Of a stretch of 64,000 nucleotides of DNA, positions 14,401 through 28,292 are shown piece by piece. Made by a program: the position numbers and the translations under genes. Below the pieces are notes generated by a model. The model was not told the DNA's origin, did not search any database, and saw only the letters and a list, made by a program, of their open reading frames with translations. Every line of letters begins with the position of its first letter. Position 1 is the stretch's first letter. The DNA is from Dromaius novaehollandiae (taxonomy: Eukaryota; Chordata; Aves; Casuariiformes; Dromaiidae), in assembly GCF_036370855.1 (NCBI RefSeq), contig NC_088099.1:29780501-29844500 (forward strand), written 5' to 3'.

Positions 14401-16266
14401 AAACATGGATATGTTGATAAGTTTTCTCCAGCATGGCTCACGTAACTCAGCCCGGGTTTAAAACATCTTCTGGCGTAGTCCTCAAAGTCATTGAAGCACA
14501 AAAGGTTTTGCAGTATGTCACGGTAGAAGCCTGACAGCAGAGCTACAGAGATGTTCTTCCTCTGTCAATGGGAAAATGGAGTAATTGTGTGAAATATGTA
14601 TTTAAAAAAAAAAACTTTTCTTTTTTTGTGTTTACTTTTCTGATCTTTGAAAATCGTTTCATAATTAACTATTTATTCATGCTTTCTTCAGCAAAAGATG
14701 GTTCCAGCAAAATCATGCTGAGCAAGTAGACCTGTTTTTAATTTTGTAATGTCATCAGTTATTGCAGGGAAACATGGAACATTCCTGGTATAGGCTGTCA
14801 AGTAAGCACAGGAGAAACTGTTCAATGTTTGAGTTCTAACTCAGTTAGAAATATATTTTAGTAATCTTTATTCAAGATCCAAATGATTTAAGACACTTAA
14901 CATGTTCTAGAGAAGAGGATTTTTTTTTTTATGCCGCAGGCCTGTACTTGGACACACTGTGGTCTAGAACAATGTGAACCACTGAAATAATTTATGAGCA
15001 TAATGTACACATTTTTCTTTACAGACCCATGATGTAGGGGATAACTTAGTGCCATGAGATGACGAGAGGAACGTTCTGTGATTATTTTATCTTTGAATTT
15101 AGTAAGAGTTCAGCTACAGGATGCATGTTCCATTTTCAAAAACATGAATATTAAGAAATGTACAAAGCATTACCTTACCAGATAAAACCACTGACTTTAT
15201 TTACTAGGCAACCTCTGGTAACACCTGATACGGAGATACGGAGGGGTGAAATTATGTATCTGTAATGTACTTCCCGTTAATTTGGATTATCTTAAAAAGT
15301 TGGCAGTGACAGAGAGAGATCCTCCCTATGGCACTAATCGTATTTTCGTATTCTTATTATGGTAATGACTCAAGAGCTGCAATTTTGTTATCTGTAACTC
15401 TACATTTCATAACACTGTGTAAATAATAGCAGAAATTTAAGCCCTGTGCTGAGGGCTACGGATTTTAATGTAGATACTGTGTTATAGAGCAGTGAGGGGG
15501 GAATGATCATGTAACCCCTCTCAGCTGATTGATCTTTCTGTATTTGCATCCTTAAAGACTGGCCTGTGCTGCAGTCCAGGTGCCCCCAGAAGTCAGGGTT
15601 CTTCTGATGTCTAGTTCTGTTTGATGCATATTTAATACATTAAATACACATCTTTCTGATGAGACCTCTTTTAGACTGTGTATCTGGGGACAGGAGAAGC
15701 ATTTTAACACTTAATCTAGGAAGAGCTCTTAATGGTACGGAAGGAAATGAAATGCAGCTGCTAAGCTTAAAACTCTGATTTCAGATAGAAGAAATGGAGG
15801 GAAAGGCGACGTATTTTCTGACCTGGTCCCTGGGCTGGGGTCTGGTGCAACAGATAGATAACCAGTCACTTTTCTGTACTGATCCATACTTATGAGATGT
15901 GGCAAACCTTTGCGCCGTATTAGATTCAAGAGTGTTTACTTGGATGACTTCATAACTGTTAAAATACAGGATAGAGAACACGTGTTGGCTTTAATTACCA
16001 AGGTGTGCCAGTTTTTATATTCTTTCAGTATAATTATATCTGGTGGTAGGAATAGCATTTCAAAATGGTATTCCTCAATTGACTCTCTATTTAAAAATAT
16101 TTATCATAGATAAATTCGTATATAAGATGCAAAGTATTTTTGTTACTGAAGTAAAACTGTACATGGAAGCAGAGAACAGGTAACAGTTCATTTATATTAG
16201 CAGAATAATGAGAGAATTGGAAAAAATCTGTAACTTTTGTAAGTTAACACTTGTTTTCTGCTTTAG

Positions 16267-16421
16267 AAGGTATCCTGGGATGGCCTGGCCCCAAGTCACA
16301 TTCCACAGAGCAACTGAAAAATGGTGCCCTCAGCTCCTTATCATCTGCTAGTGCGAACATTACATGGGCAATAGTACCATCGGCAGCCCAAGATGGACAC
16401 ATGCTCCAGCCAAATACTGAG
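16267..16421 (+). CDS. OSBPL10: OSBPL10 exon (window exon 2): linker before acidic region
   Basis: 155 nt, entered in phase 1 and left in phase 0. The acceptor is CTGCTTTAG|AAGG and the donor is ACTGAG|GTAAGC. Together with the last base of the previous exon it reads [20 protein letters not shown], then a serine- and alanine-rich stretch containing NITWAIVPS, and ends PNTE. The STEQLKNG phrase is diagnostic for ORP10 among the paralogues. The segment is low-complexity and probably disordered, and lies between the dimerisation helices and the ORD. No catalytic residues are expected here. Confidence 0.92.
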
Positions 16422-18612
16422 GTAAGCATGCTAGGTCTCTGTAGGCCAATTCTGTTGTATCTGAGACTTGTCACATTGATTAGATGCAAACCATGTGTGA
16501 TGGTGGATGCTTTTATTAATTACTCACTGTCCTTTTTGCTTTACAATACCCTACTTTTTGAAATAGTTGTTAAAATACTAGCCTTATGCAGAAGCACACT
16601 CTGAAAACTAGAGAAATGTTTACATATTGCTGTGTGCTTTTGCATCTCTGAGGTCCTTTGGATGGAGACAGAGGACTGTGGCAAGTGTACAGTCTCTTTT
16701 CTGGTTGTAAAAGCAATTAACAGACTGTCAATATGTGTTCCTGTCTTCTGGTGACAGAAAAAGCTGTTTGTTTTCTATGCTGGTTTGAAACAGGAGACAC
16801 TAGGATCACTGGATTTGCTTGCTACTTGATCTTGGTTCCATGTTGCTGCTTGCTCTTGGGCTTCTCCAGGTACAGCTGACTACTCTCTGAGCTGAAAAAT
16901 TCTGTAGTGTTTTCTGACACCTTCTCCTGTTAAGGGATTAGGGGCAAAAGTTGTGCATGTTATCCTGCACCAGCCTGCTGATTTGTGCGTTTGTGGCATT
17001 CACTTGATAAAGGGTACTTCTGGAGTGAGCCTCTGCAAAGGGTTGGCGTGGCTGTGTATTAGGCATTTGATGCACTTAAAGTCTCTCGCCAGACTTTGCT
17101 AGCTTCCACCCACTGCTTCATTTATCAGTACCATCTTCCAGGAAAACCCTTCACTCTGAGACCCTGCAGATTGTTGGGCACCTGGAGTGGTTGAGACCTG
17201 GAGAACCAGAAGGAAGTTCTGAGAGCACTGCAGAAAGTTTTCTACATGTGAATGCTCTTTGGCAATTGAAAAGGCTTAAATTAAAACGTATTCCCTTTAA
17301 CAGTGTGTATAATGGCTGGGGACATAAGTAAAGCCATTTGCTTTTTCCAGTTCTTTCATACTATCTTGAGTTTGAATGCAGTTCAAAAAATCCTGGGCTA
17401 AACCAGATTTATTTTTATTTTACTCGTTACTTAATCTTTTTCTGGTTCTGCCTTTAGAAAGTATTTTCCAATTCTGTTACTTGTTGTGTCCATTAATCTC
17501 AATGTTTAAACTATCTAAATTTGCTTTCTGTTAGGAGGTTGTGTAATTTGTTGTTCAGGTAAGCCATCTGCAGTTCTTGGTGTGTTTTTAAGACAAAAGG
17601 ATAGTTGAGAATATTGCCACGAGAGTTGTGTCATTATTCATTGATAAACTGCAGCTTGTTTTGTTAGTTTTTTTTTTTTTTAGGTATTTCTTGACCACCT
17701 GGTACAACCAAATGTGATGTGGAAGCGTGGGCTTTGCAGCAAGACTGTAAACAGCAGCAGCTGATTTAATTGGTCTCAGTATCATTTTGCAGTCAATCTG
17801 AGCCATTTATGATTTGTTTTGAATTGTAAAATGTCAGTTTGAAAAGAGCCAGGAAAAAGAAAAAAAAGCCTGGTCTCCCCCTCCTCTCTTGCTGCTTTAA
17901 GATACTGAGTTGTGTGTGTGGCTTGAGGTACTGCTTTGCTCGTGGAGCTCAGGATTTACTGAGAGGGGAGTACCCTGGAGATGACGCGTATGAGTGAGGG
18001 AGCAAAACACGGTTTGCAGTACGGAGTTCTGAATGCTTTGTGGGCCATCTTCCTGAAGTCAGCAGCCTGTCTTTGGTGCCCCTGAGGCACTAACCCTTAA
18101 AAAAGTAAAAGAAAGAGAAGGAATAAGATTTTTAAGTTACAAAAAGCTTGGGTGAAGATACAGGTTTTTGCTAAAAGTGGTAGCTAGATGTTGGGTTGGT
18201 GGAGCAAAGAGAAGCAGCTGAAACTGAGCATGTCATTTTGGTTATGGTAGTGCAATTGATTAAACAGGAAATATGTCCTGTCCTATCCTCCCCCCCCGCC
18301 CCGAAGATGGCCTGAATCAGGATTCGTTCAGGTTCTCTAGGAAGCTCTTTCCTCAGTTACGTTCCTTCCAGAGTCCCTGTGTGCATCATGTTGTCTGGCA
18401 TTGATACTGTTGGCTCACAAATTGAAGCGCTCTTTTAAATATAGCAGGTCCTAGGTATGTTTTCAGTTTAGTCATTTTGATCAAGACATTAATGCCCCAT
18501 CAGAAGGCTGAAGCACAACGGCCTGAACTGTGGAGGAGGTGAACGCCTGCATCTAATGTAAGTTGGAGCTTTTTTGTTTTTTGTGTTCAGCTTCAGCTCC
18601 AGCAAGCTATCT

Positions 18613-18672
18613 TACCCTGTTAGAGAGGTGACACCTCTCCTGTACCCTGTTAGAGAGGTGACACCTCTCCTG
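18613..18672 (+). repeat. 30-bp direct repeat, two identical copies, each with an inverted repeat
   Basis: The 30-bp unit starting TACCCTGTTAGAGAGGTG occurs twice head-to-tail without a mismatch (18613-18642 and 18643-18672). Each unit contains GAGAGGTG-A-CACCTCTC, an 8-bp inverted repeat with a single-base centre. Perfect identity implies a recent duplication or a local assembly artefact. Confidence 0.93.
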
Positions 18673-21633
18673 GTTGCTGTGGTCAGATCTTTGTCTGCGA
18701 GAGGAGATGAAGTTTCCCTACAGAGCTGCAGGTTCTGCCCAGTAGTCTAAGCTGGGCGACGCGTGGAATCGGAAGCGGGGGCCTGGACTGTTGTGACTAG
18801 AGGAAGGAGAGTGGGAAAAGAGCAGACTTTGCAGACGAGGGAAATCTTTTCAAGAAACATAACTGCTACCCTGCCAAAGATGCTGTCTAAGCCAGATAAT
18901 CACCTTGGAGATGGTGTCTGGCTTGTCTAAAGTTATCAAAATATTTTAATTAATACTCTTTAACAATTTTGTATGCAGGATTTCAACATATTTTCAAAAT
19001 ATATTCTGGCCTGTTCTGTATCTGAGGGAGGAGCCTAGGATTGGCTCTAAGGAGCCAGTTTTATTCAAAGGTATAAAATACTGACTGCGCTATTTACTTA
19101 GTGTGTTTAGTTGTGAAATTAGACATAAAAGCAACTGCAAATCATCACATGCTAATTGCTTCCTAGTCCAGATACATCCTTGTAAATGACTGTGGTGGCA
19201 TCAGTGAAGAATGAGAGTTGTTGACATGTTTTTGGTATTGCAGGCCATGATGGTTTCTTTTATTTGTCAGATAGTTACGTTTAGATGTGGAAGGAAAGAG
19301 GAATTAGCAAATGTCATTCAAATGAGACTTCTCTTAATGATTTTCTTCTGATAAAAAGCCCAAAGACTCTTCAGTGATGATCGTCACTTCTGAAAAAGAT
19401 GGTTATCTGTTAATTGGGCTAAGCTTTCAAAATATACCTGCTGAAACAAGGGATCCTTACTTCTAGGGAGGTTGAGAGACACAAGCTCTGGTTCCTCTTT
19501 CAGTAGAAATCAAAATTAAATTGAGTTTCCTCTTTGACTGTGCCTGGGTTTTTATTAAAGAATTCTGTATGTTTTATGATACACCCTGTGTCTCTTAGAA
19601 GCTATAGCCCAAAGGAGTAGGAGAGAGCTTTTTGGCTAACGTTCAGCTTAATATATTAGATGTGCGAACTTAACAAAATGTGAATTGACCTGTAGCCTAA
19701 AATAGAAAAAGCCCTTGAATTGCTAGCCTTGAGGAACAACCGCCTCAGCGGCTTGTATTACAGAATGCTAGTTGCAAAGAAAAGATTGAGTGTTTTGTTT
19801 TCCCAAATGGCATAGAGACTTACTGTATAATTAGAATCTGAGTATCTGCATCTGATTATTACTTAAAATATCCATCCCAACGATAAAGCAGAAAATAAAT
19901 TTCTTTTTTTTTAAATGCTGTTGCGAAAGGTGTTACATGCTGTTTAGCTACATGGATCAGTAGTGATTTAAACCAAACCAAACCAAAGGTGTGTGTTGTG
20001 TTGGGGGGAGCTGCTGAGGAATCCTTCGCTTACAGCAGGCTGCAACTGGCAGCAGTTTCCTGGCAACACAGCCAGGTTGCCGAATGCCTTTAGTGATAGC
20101 CGCGTTAATTCTCGGCACAGCATGAAGCCACTTTGCAGTGGTGCATTAAGCAGCGTCATTAACAACCAACGACTTGCTCTCTGCCGTGTTTTATATGTTT
20201 ATGAAGAAAGCCTGGGTCTTTGTAATTCTCCTCTGGAATAACAAGGCTCGTTTGATGCAATTTTCTGTTAGCGCTTAAACGTTCTTGAGGGCTATAATAA
20301 GTTTTGGAGTTGAGTTTGGATGCCATGTGTAACTACAGTAAAAACCACCTCTTCTGGTCTGTCACTGTCAGCATTCAAGGAATGCAAAATTTCTCCTCTG
20401 GTGAAATAATGTAGCATCTAAAGAGTCTTATTTTAGATAATGTGACAGTGTTTACTTGCTTTTGCTATTAGAGAACTTCTTTCTCCCAAATGTAGGGATG
20501 ATATTTGAGATATTTCTTAAACTAGCTCAGAAAATATATAAAATTCCATGACAGAAATGATTTTCCTGCATGTTTGCTCACCTATTTTAGCTTCTTTCTT
20601 GATGTTATTGTTGTTTTTCCAAGCTGAGAATTTGCTTTTAGGGTCATGGTGTAGGGCAGCACCAAGTTAAAGCCTGCGTTATTCACTGAAGTAAATACCA
20701 TTGACAGTGAAATGCCTGGTCAAGTGCCTGTATCCTTCATTTTTTTTTATTTTTATTTTTTTAATATATCTCCACGTTTTAGCGCAATGCCACTTTTGGA
20801 TGGTTTTTATTTTGCCTGCCTGAAACATCAGATGGAAGTGGGGATAAGAGTTGAACTGGATAGAGCTATTCTTCACTTGATGTGGGTTGACTTAGAATAG
20901 TTTTGTGCATCTTCTGATTAAACCAGTTAGAACACTTTGGCTTAAATTATAATATAACTTCAAGGTCTTGCCTTTTAGGGTTTTTCTCTTAAAGCAGAAC
21001 AGGACAAATCTGGCATAAGATATGCCGGAGGGTACTCTTTCCAGAACTGCCATGTGAACTTGGTCCGTGTTCAGCCTGCAATAAACAGTCACCTGCCCCC
21101 TTCGCGTAGTGGTTTAAACTTTTGGGTTCCCCTTTAAGAAATTCTGAAATTAATTAGTTTTAAAATATCGAGGCTCATAGTAGATTCAGTTGTAATAAAG
21201 CTTCGTGCTTAAGTAGGATAAAGTCATGAAGCATTTCCACGTGTGAGCTGCTGTTTGGGTTCTCCGAACTGTCCTTTGGGGTGTCCGATTCCCCCTTTTG
21301 AGGAGACAGCATATGGCTGCAGGCCAGAGGTTTCCCCCGGCAGCCACGTCCAGATGGGAAACGGGCTCTTACGGAGATCATGAGAGGGAAGGAATCATTT
21401 TCTCTTGTTTTAATGATTTGGCTAAGTCGGATTGTAAAAATCGTGCTGCAGCTACAGCTGGGCCGTTGCTCTCTTCCAGGTGACTTTATGCCTTAAAATG
21501 TCGTGGCAGCTGATTCCTGCTATGTTGCGGATCCAGGATCTATGCAGTCTCCCTGCTTTCCTGTCTCTAACTTTCCCTCACTTGTATGCGTGAGAAACTG
21601 TACTCGTGTTCCATATTGAAGGGCCTTTTTAAT

Positions 21634-21677
21634 AGGATTGAAGCTTTAGCTCTGCAGGATTGAGGCTTTAGCCCTGA
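21634..21677 (+). repeat. 22-bp tandem duplication
   Basis: AGGATTGAAGCTTTAGCTCT-type unit in two adjacent copies (21634-21655 and 21656-21677) with a few substitutions. Confidence 0.8.
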
Positions 21678-24189
21678 TTATGTAATGGCTAACCAGGTCT
21701 GAACTGTGGTGGTGATTACAAAGGTAGTTAAGTTCAGATCGTTAATAATATTTCTTTCCACTAGTTGATCTGAACCTCAGTGTTTTCACCTGTAAGAAGG
21801 GTCTGCTTTATTTGCAAGAGATACTGTGTTTTATTTCATTCTCAGATGTGTTTTTGTCCCGTCTGTTCAGGTGATGGCTTCTTTCAGGCCAAAGTTGTTT
21901 CTGTCTGTAAGTTAGTATGATGAGGCTCCAGCCCCTACAGAGTCTTTAGAGCTAGTACAGCATATGTTAGAGATGATTTAAAAAACCCCAAAAAACAACC
22001 GCCCCCCCAAAAAAAAACCGTTTGAAAGTCTTTGTGTAAACTTCAGAAATTAAATTGGATACAAGAAATAGTAAAGAACAGTTCTTTCTATTTCTGTCTC
22101 CCAGCAGACTTGCCCAAGACACTGGCTTGTTTCCTAGTATTTTTGTACTTGGCATAAATCAGTGTAATTGATGTTTGAAGATCAGCCTAATGATAGACAT
22201 ATAGTGCTAGCCACAAGCACGATAATGGAAAGAGAACAGATCGGGGTGGGAAAGTAACATTTGCAGTATTACAGAGAGTTCCTTTCCACTGTTTAGTACA
22301 GATATTAGAGGATTTATAAATGTGCTCTGCTTTTTGCATTCTGTGTGATTAAATACTTTTTGGGCTGAAGAGGACAGTAAATGGCCTGTAGTGACTTGGA
22401 CAGATAATTAATCTCTAGGCAAAGACGCTACTAGTTAATCCATTCACTGTCAGACCATCCAAAATTAAAATCTGAGATAATCAACTGAAAATTTCCAGGG
22501 AAGGTATAGTTAAGGATTAAATATACAATTAAACTAAAAGTAGAATTAAATGATAAGCCTGCTACAGCAACACTGATAGACAATGGCTTATAATAGTCTA
22601 ACTAATCTTGATTTTTTTAAATGGTTTCAGCAATAGTTACTGTGTCAGCAAACAATCTCTAGTAAAACTGATTATGCAAATAGTTTATACAAATTTACCT
22701 CCAGCCAAAGCCCTTATACTTTGAGTCACTCCCACCTCCATAATGTATGCATTCCACCTGCTCTTTAAATAATGTGTGGATATGTATTTGAAAGTAATAT
22801 TCTACTTATAAAAAATGTAAAGCTTTAATACAAAATCTGCATGTAATTTAAATAAACATGAAGCTCAAATTCATGTGGCATTCCATAATTACTAGTGAAA
22901 TTCAATAAGGACTTATCATTGGCGTATAAAGTATTCAGATTCCCCTGCAGTAAGGTTTAAAAATTGAATTTAAATGGATCAGTTGCTTGCTTTGTTCATC
23001 ATAAAGCCTATGCTCTCTGCAAAGCTAATAACTCCAAAACCAATGTTAATTTTATTTCAGGATTGTGTGCCGATTGATTTGTTTTGTGTTCTCAGTTTTA
23101 TTTCTCATTAGGTTTACATATGTGGGGTTGGCAACACTGCCCGTTAGTAAGCTGACCCAACCCATCTCATTAAGACTGCCAGTAACTTTGCTAGACTTTA
23201 ATGAGTTGGGCTGAACTCTTCTACGCCTAGTGTTTGTCTCAGGTTGGAATTGCTTTATCCTTCTAAGTAAAAGCATCATCCAGACAGGCTTCAGGTGTTC
23301 CAGCTGGTCTGGCTAGAAGAAACTTGGGTTTTCTGCCTGTGATGATGAATGCCAGCAACTCTTTATTTGAAAAGCCTAGATTTCAAAAGAGTTGGGATGA
23401 AAGTATTTAAGAATAAAATTTTGCCTCAGCTGAGGAGCTGGGTACGGAGAGGTGAAAGAGACAGGACTCTTCTGCGTTGGAGCGTAGGCTAGAAGAGACC
23501 CTGTTTGGGGAAACAGCCAGAAGCGTGTGCCCACAGAAGTGCAGTCTCCTTCACAGTCCGAGGTGGAGTAAGTGATTGATGAGGCTGAGAACAAATCTTT
23601 GAAGCTTTTCAAGCAGAGTTTTCTACAGTCTCGAGAATTTAGCCGTATAAAAGATGACAGTCCACTAGGCTCAGTTTATTTCATTTGTAGATTAGGTGTT
23701 CTGAGATGATTTATTTTATTTTGAAAGACTTGAGCCTGTTTTTTTTGCGTGTGACAGCAGTGAGAAGGTATATAGTGAATGGGGTAAAAAATTGGAGGAT
23801 GAGACAGGACAGTTAAATGAGCGTGCTGCCTTGAGGAAGGATTGTTAATACTGCTTGTGTTAACATGGCTTTACCATTTTTCCCCTCAAAAATATTCTGG
23901 CATGTGATATTGCATGCAAGAAATAGCACTACAAGAACTGATTTTGCAGTGTAAATACATACAGATGATTGTAAAGGTTAAATTTATAGTTGTCCATCTT
24001 TTTTTGTCTTCTTTGCATATGTGAATGGCACGTTATTAGCTGTTCACTAACATTGTGGCTTTTTCTACTATAAATTTGCTTAGTTAGCATACAAAATGAT
24101 ACCCGAGAGAAGAGAATTAAAACTGGCTGAATGACTTGAGATCTATTACTGCCTAACTCTTCAGGTCCTTGGCTTTGCGAACAGATTTA

Positions 24190-25400
24190 CCATAGAATCA
24201 TAGAATAATTTAGGCTGGAAGGGTCCTCCAGAGATTGTGCAGTTCAGTCTTCTGCTCAACGCTGGTCTAATCAGATCAGGTTTTACAGGGTCGTATCCAG
24301 TCAAACACTTCCAAGGATCCTCTGATGAGGTAGTTGCAGGTAGCAATGAGGTCTCCTCTTAGTCTTTTCTTAAGACTGAACAAGCTCAGTGCTCTCAGCC
24401 TCTCTTCAAATGTCATTTTCTACAGCTCTGACCATCTTGGTGGTCCTCTGTTGGGCTCACTCCATTATGTCAGTTCTTCTTGTCCTGGGGATCCTGTATC
24501 CAGTTTTGGGCTCCCAGGTACCAAATGGAAGGGATGAATCACTTCGCTGGACTGTGCCTTACTAATACAGTCCAGGATGCAGTTGGCTGTCATTGCTGCA
24601 AGGGCACAGGCTCATGTTCAGCTTGCCACCTACAGCCCCCAGGTCCTTTTCTAGCTGTTTCCCAGATGGTCAGCCCCCAGCCCGTATTGTTGCATGGGGT
24701 TATTCTATCCCAGATGCAAGGCTTTACATTTGCTTTTGTTGGACTTCATAAGGTTCTTGTCAGCTCATTTCTCCAGCCTGTCAAGGTCCCTGTGAATAGC
24801 AGCCCTGCCCTCCAGTGTATTGACTGCTCTGCACAATTTGGTGTTGTCAGCAAACTTGCTGAGTGTGCTCTGTCTTGTTATGTATCATTAATGATGATTT
24901 CCATTACTGTTTACAGTATTGAGCCCGAGGGGACACCAGTGGTTACTGGCTCCCAATTGGACCTTGCACCAGTGATCGCAGCTCTTTGAGCCTGGTAGTC
25001 CAACCAATTTTCCATCCACCTTATTATCCACTCTCACCAATTTGGTGGTAGGGAGACTGGGAGACTGTGTCAAAAGGCCTTGTTAAAGTCAAGGTATACA
25101 ACATCCACTGTCCTTCCCTTGTCCGCAGGTCCAGTCAGCTCATCACAGAAAGCAATGAGTGATTTGCCCTTCGTAAATGCATGCTGGCTGCTCCCAATCA
25201 CCTTCTCATCTTTCATGTGTTTAGAAATGTCTCCTAAGAGGATTGGCTCCATTTATTTCCCAGGGACTGAGGTGAGGCTGACCAGCCCGTAGTTCCCTGG
25301 ATTCCCCCTTCTTGAGGATGGGTGTGACATTTATCTTTTCCCAGTCATCATGAACCTCCCCCAATTGCTGTGACCTTTCACAGATGTTGATAGCATGCTG
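24190..25400 (-). mobile_element. CR1 LINE fragment, antisense to OSBPL10
   Basis: Read on the minus strand, this is the 3' end of a CR1 non-LTR retrotransposon. The right part encodes a weak DDWEKINVTPILKKGE, then SKHMKDEKVIGSSQHAFTKG and VDVVYLDFNKAF (first RT acidic motif, near 25070-25110). Further on comes LSKFADNTK near 24836-24865, where the second aspartate of the FADD catalytic box has become N. The 3' terminus at about 24190 shows the two-copy ATTCTATG-type octamer tail seen in avian CR1. The frame is broken repeatedly and the 5' part is missing, so it is an inactive fossil. The 5' boundary is approximate; recognisable similarity fades between 25400 and 25470. Confidence 0.9.
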
Positions 25401-28290
25401 ATAGGTGAGCTTGTAGTGGATTTCTGAAATAGGTGATGAATGTGTGATCCAGCGGGAGCTTGCAGGCAAGGACAGAGAGGTGCAGTGAGCCCCTGGGTCT
25501 GTACTATTTCTTTGTTTACTGAAGTAACAAAGTGAATTAGTTTACTTTGAGGAATGAGCTTTTGTGTTGATGCTATGTTACCTACTGTAGTTGCATGGTA
25601 TGATGTTTTAGGAAAATAACCCATTGTGCTCTGTTGAATCATTGTTGTGAAGTAGGATGAGAATGGAGTTTGATTCAAAGCAAAAATTACTGGGGTTTAC
25701 TACGTGGTACCTAGCTCTCGCAGCTGACAGATTCCTCCATGGATCTGTGTGCAGTGCTTCTCTTCAACTGTGTTAGTCCTCCATTTCTCCCTTTTTCCTA
25801 AGCAACATTTCTAGAAGTAGAGAGAATAGTTGTAGGGAGGCACAAATCCACCTTCCCTGGGTGCTGGGATTCAGAGTAAATAGGAAGCCTGCATTTTTCT
25901 TTAAGCATTGCCAAGGGCTGTGTGAACACCTTTTATCAGAGGAACTCATTGGGGGAGTAAGAGGCAAGTTGCTCCTGAGCATCCCAGGGGCCTCATTCTG
26001 GAGACGATCCCTTTTCATTCAGGGGCAAGTCTAGGGAGTAGAGGCTTCTGCTCTTTGCTTTCTAGCATACTGCCCTTAATCCCCCACACTGACCTGCAGC
26101 TCAGTGCAGTCTTTTGTCTTTGGCTCCTTAAAGGCTGTGGGTATGTGACTTCCTGACCCCTGAGAATCCCAAAATCCTGCCTGGCTGCTGATGGGAATCT
26201 GTGCTACCACACTGTGTGGTTTGTAAGCTTATAAATTCCAAGCAATTTATCTTTGGTAGTGTCAGATGCTGTATTTATAGTCATATATTAAAAAAAAAAC
26301 AAAAAATTTGATTCACAAAACAACACTGAACATCTTTCAGGAAAATTTTCTTCGCTGTTATCTTTTGCATTAGGAATAGGCTTTCTTAAAATTGTTTATT
26401 ATGTAATACTGAATTACTTTTGTTTGCCTAGGTTAGCATAAAATTTGCTATTGTGATTTATGCTAGGTTTTAAGACTTTTTTGCCTCAATTTAGGGCAAG
26501 TCTGTGGGGCTTTTCTCTTTAAGCATTTTTTTTTCCTAATCTCATGTTGCTGTTCCTTTTACTTTTCTCTGATGATACCAGTGATGAAAAAAGCTTGTTC
26601 CCAATTCTCACTGAGTCAATGCAGTGCTGCAAAGTCTCCTTGTGTGTTAGCATTCAGATTAAATGGTGCTGTAATTCAGTAGCTCTTATGTTATGAAAGA
26701 TGCTCACAAGATGTGTGGATGCTGCAGGGCTTTGGGCTGCACTGGTAGGAAGAAGGGAAGCAATGAGAGAGCAAGGTAGGAGCTGTATTTCGAAAGCTGC
26801 TGAAACCCCCTGGCAGCAGATCTTCCTTTCTCACCTGTCTGCGCCTATGGTGCTGTGAGCTTAGCGGTTTCCTTTGGGAAATAGGATAAAACATCCAGGC
26901 TGGTGAGAAGGCTGCTGGAGCGGGAGGTGGGCCTGATAAACTAGCCTGTATTGGAGGTGTAGCACAGCTTTAGGGGACTGGAGCGAGGGTAGTGAGTCAT
27001 CTTTTACTGAACGGTGGCACTGAACTCAGATGTGCTTTATGGAGAGTAGGTGGTCTTGCTTATTTAAGGGTAGCTTATGCTAAACGTATATTACTATTGG
27101 GCTTCAGTACCGTGTTTTGTGTGATACCACACCGGAAATAATTAAATTAACTGGGGAAGTTTGAAATAATTTAAAGAGTAGTTAGGTAGGTGGTGCTCTA
27201 CTGAAGAGATGGTAAGAGATGCTAAAACCATTTGATTGTGCTATAGCTATAGCCAGCAGAAGCATTTGAAAGTACAGATCCTCTCTGAGGAGTCAAATGC
27301 TGCTATCTGATCACCTTTTGCTGTGGAGTCTGTGCTTGGGAATTAGCTGCTTTTCAGAATTGAGTTTATGAAATCAAAACTTGCAAGAGGAATTTTCTTA
27401 TCATGATGATTACGTTCATATTGGAAAAAGGGTTGTCTGACGAACATGACTTGGTGCGTAACAAGATTATAGTGTTACAAGTTACCTCGGTGAGGGTCCC
27501 TGTGTTCAAAAGGATGCTGTGTCACTAATGATTGCTTTTTTTCTTAAGAAAAAATGATTACTGGTTAGTTTCCACCATGTTTTTGGAAGGCTTCTACAGG
27601 CTATACTGCAGCGTAAACGCAGGTATTTTGTGTCTCATGCCACACACATTTTTTCTTGTTCTTTAAGCAGTGAGACAACTCTTTTTCTTAAAATCTCTCC
27701 GCTTGCCTGGTTCTCATCCCGGCTATTCTGTGTTTTGTTTTATCTGTGAATGTGGTCATAGGTCAGACTTAAAACACAACTGCAGTGTAGGAAAGGGAAT
27801 TTTTCTGAACTTGTTTTTTATGTATAAAAAGACTCTGTCCCCAGAGATACTGCTCCAAAACATTAACAAAAATAGGGTCAGTGAAGCTCCTAAAATACTG
27901 AATATCCAGCTGAAGTTCTTGCCTTCAGGTGCCTGGCAGACTTTTTTGGGGGGAAGAAAAAAGATTGCTGACCTATCTGTCACCTAAGATACAAGTGTAT
28001 CGATTATTTTTTCTTTGCTTGCATCATCTGTGTCAGCTTGCCTACATTTACTGAGTATTAGTATCAAGATGTATTTCTACAAAATGGCTTTGCTGAAGCC
28101 TTCACAGTGAAGGGTCCACTGAAGAGAGCAAGTTATTAGTGCGTTCAGTAAATGGCTCAGCTGGTGCACATTGTATCCAGTTAATCTCCTGTGGTAGTCA
28201 GAGATTGTCCATGTTGCCACGCTTTGATCCTTGTACTTCTCCCTAGCTGGAGAGATTTTCTAAACATCTAGGTGTGTTTAGCATATTCTA

Positions 28291-28292
<2 letters not shown>

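Larger units (their letters stand above)
7753..16266 (+). other. OSBPL10 intron (8.5 kb)
   Basis: Non-coding. It begins GTGAGC and ends CTGCTTTAG. It holds a TG microsatellite at 7799-7817, A-rich and T-rich runs near 9551-9580 and 9661-9690, and an alternating GTGCGC/GTGTGT tract at 11433-11459 followed by a T-run. I recognise no transposon or RNA gene. Short ORFs in this interval lack homology or splice signals that would make them exons. Confidence 0.75.

Noticed and set aside
16422..16604. Continuation of the exon 2 frame past 16421 as coding
   Set aside because: A consensus donor GTAAGC ends the exon and the downstream residues do not match the family; the next family residues appear at 34857.
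24480..24989. 169-codon + ORF
   Set aside because: It is the antisense shadow of the minus-strand CR1 reverse-transcriptase remnant.
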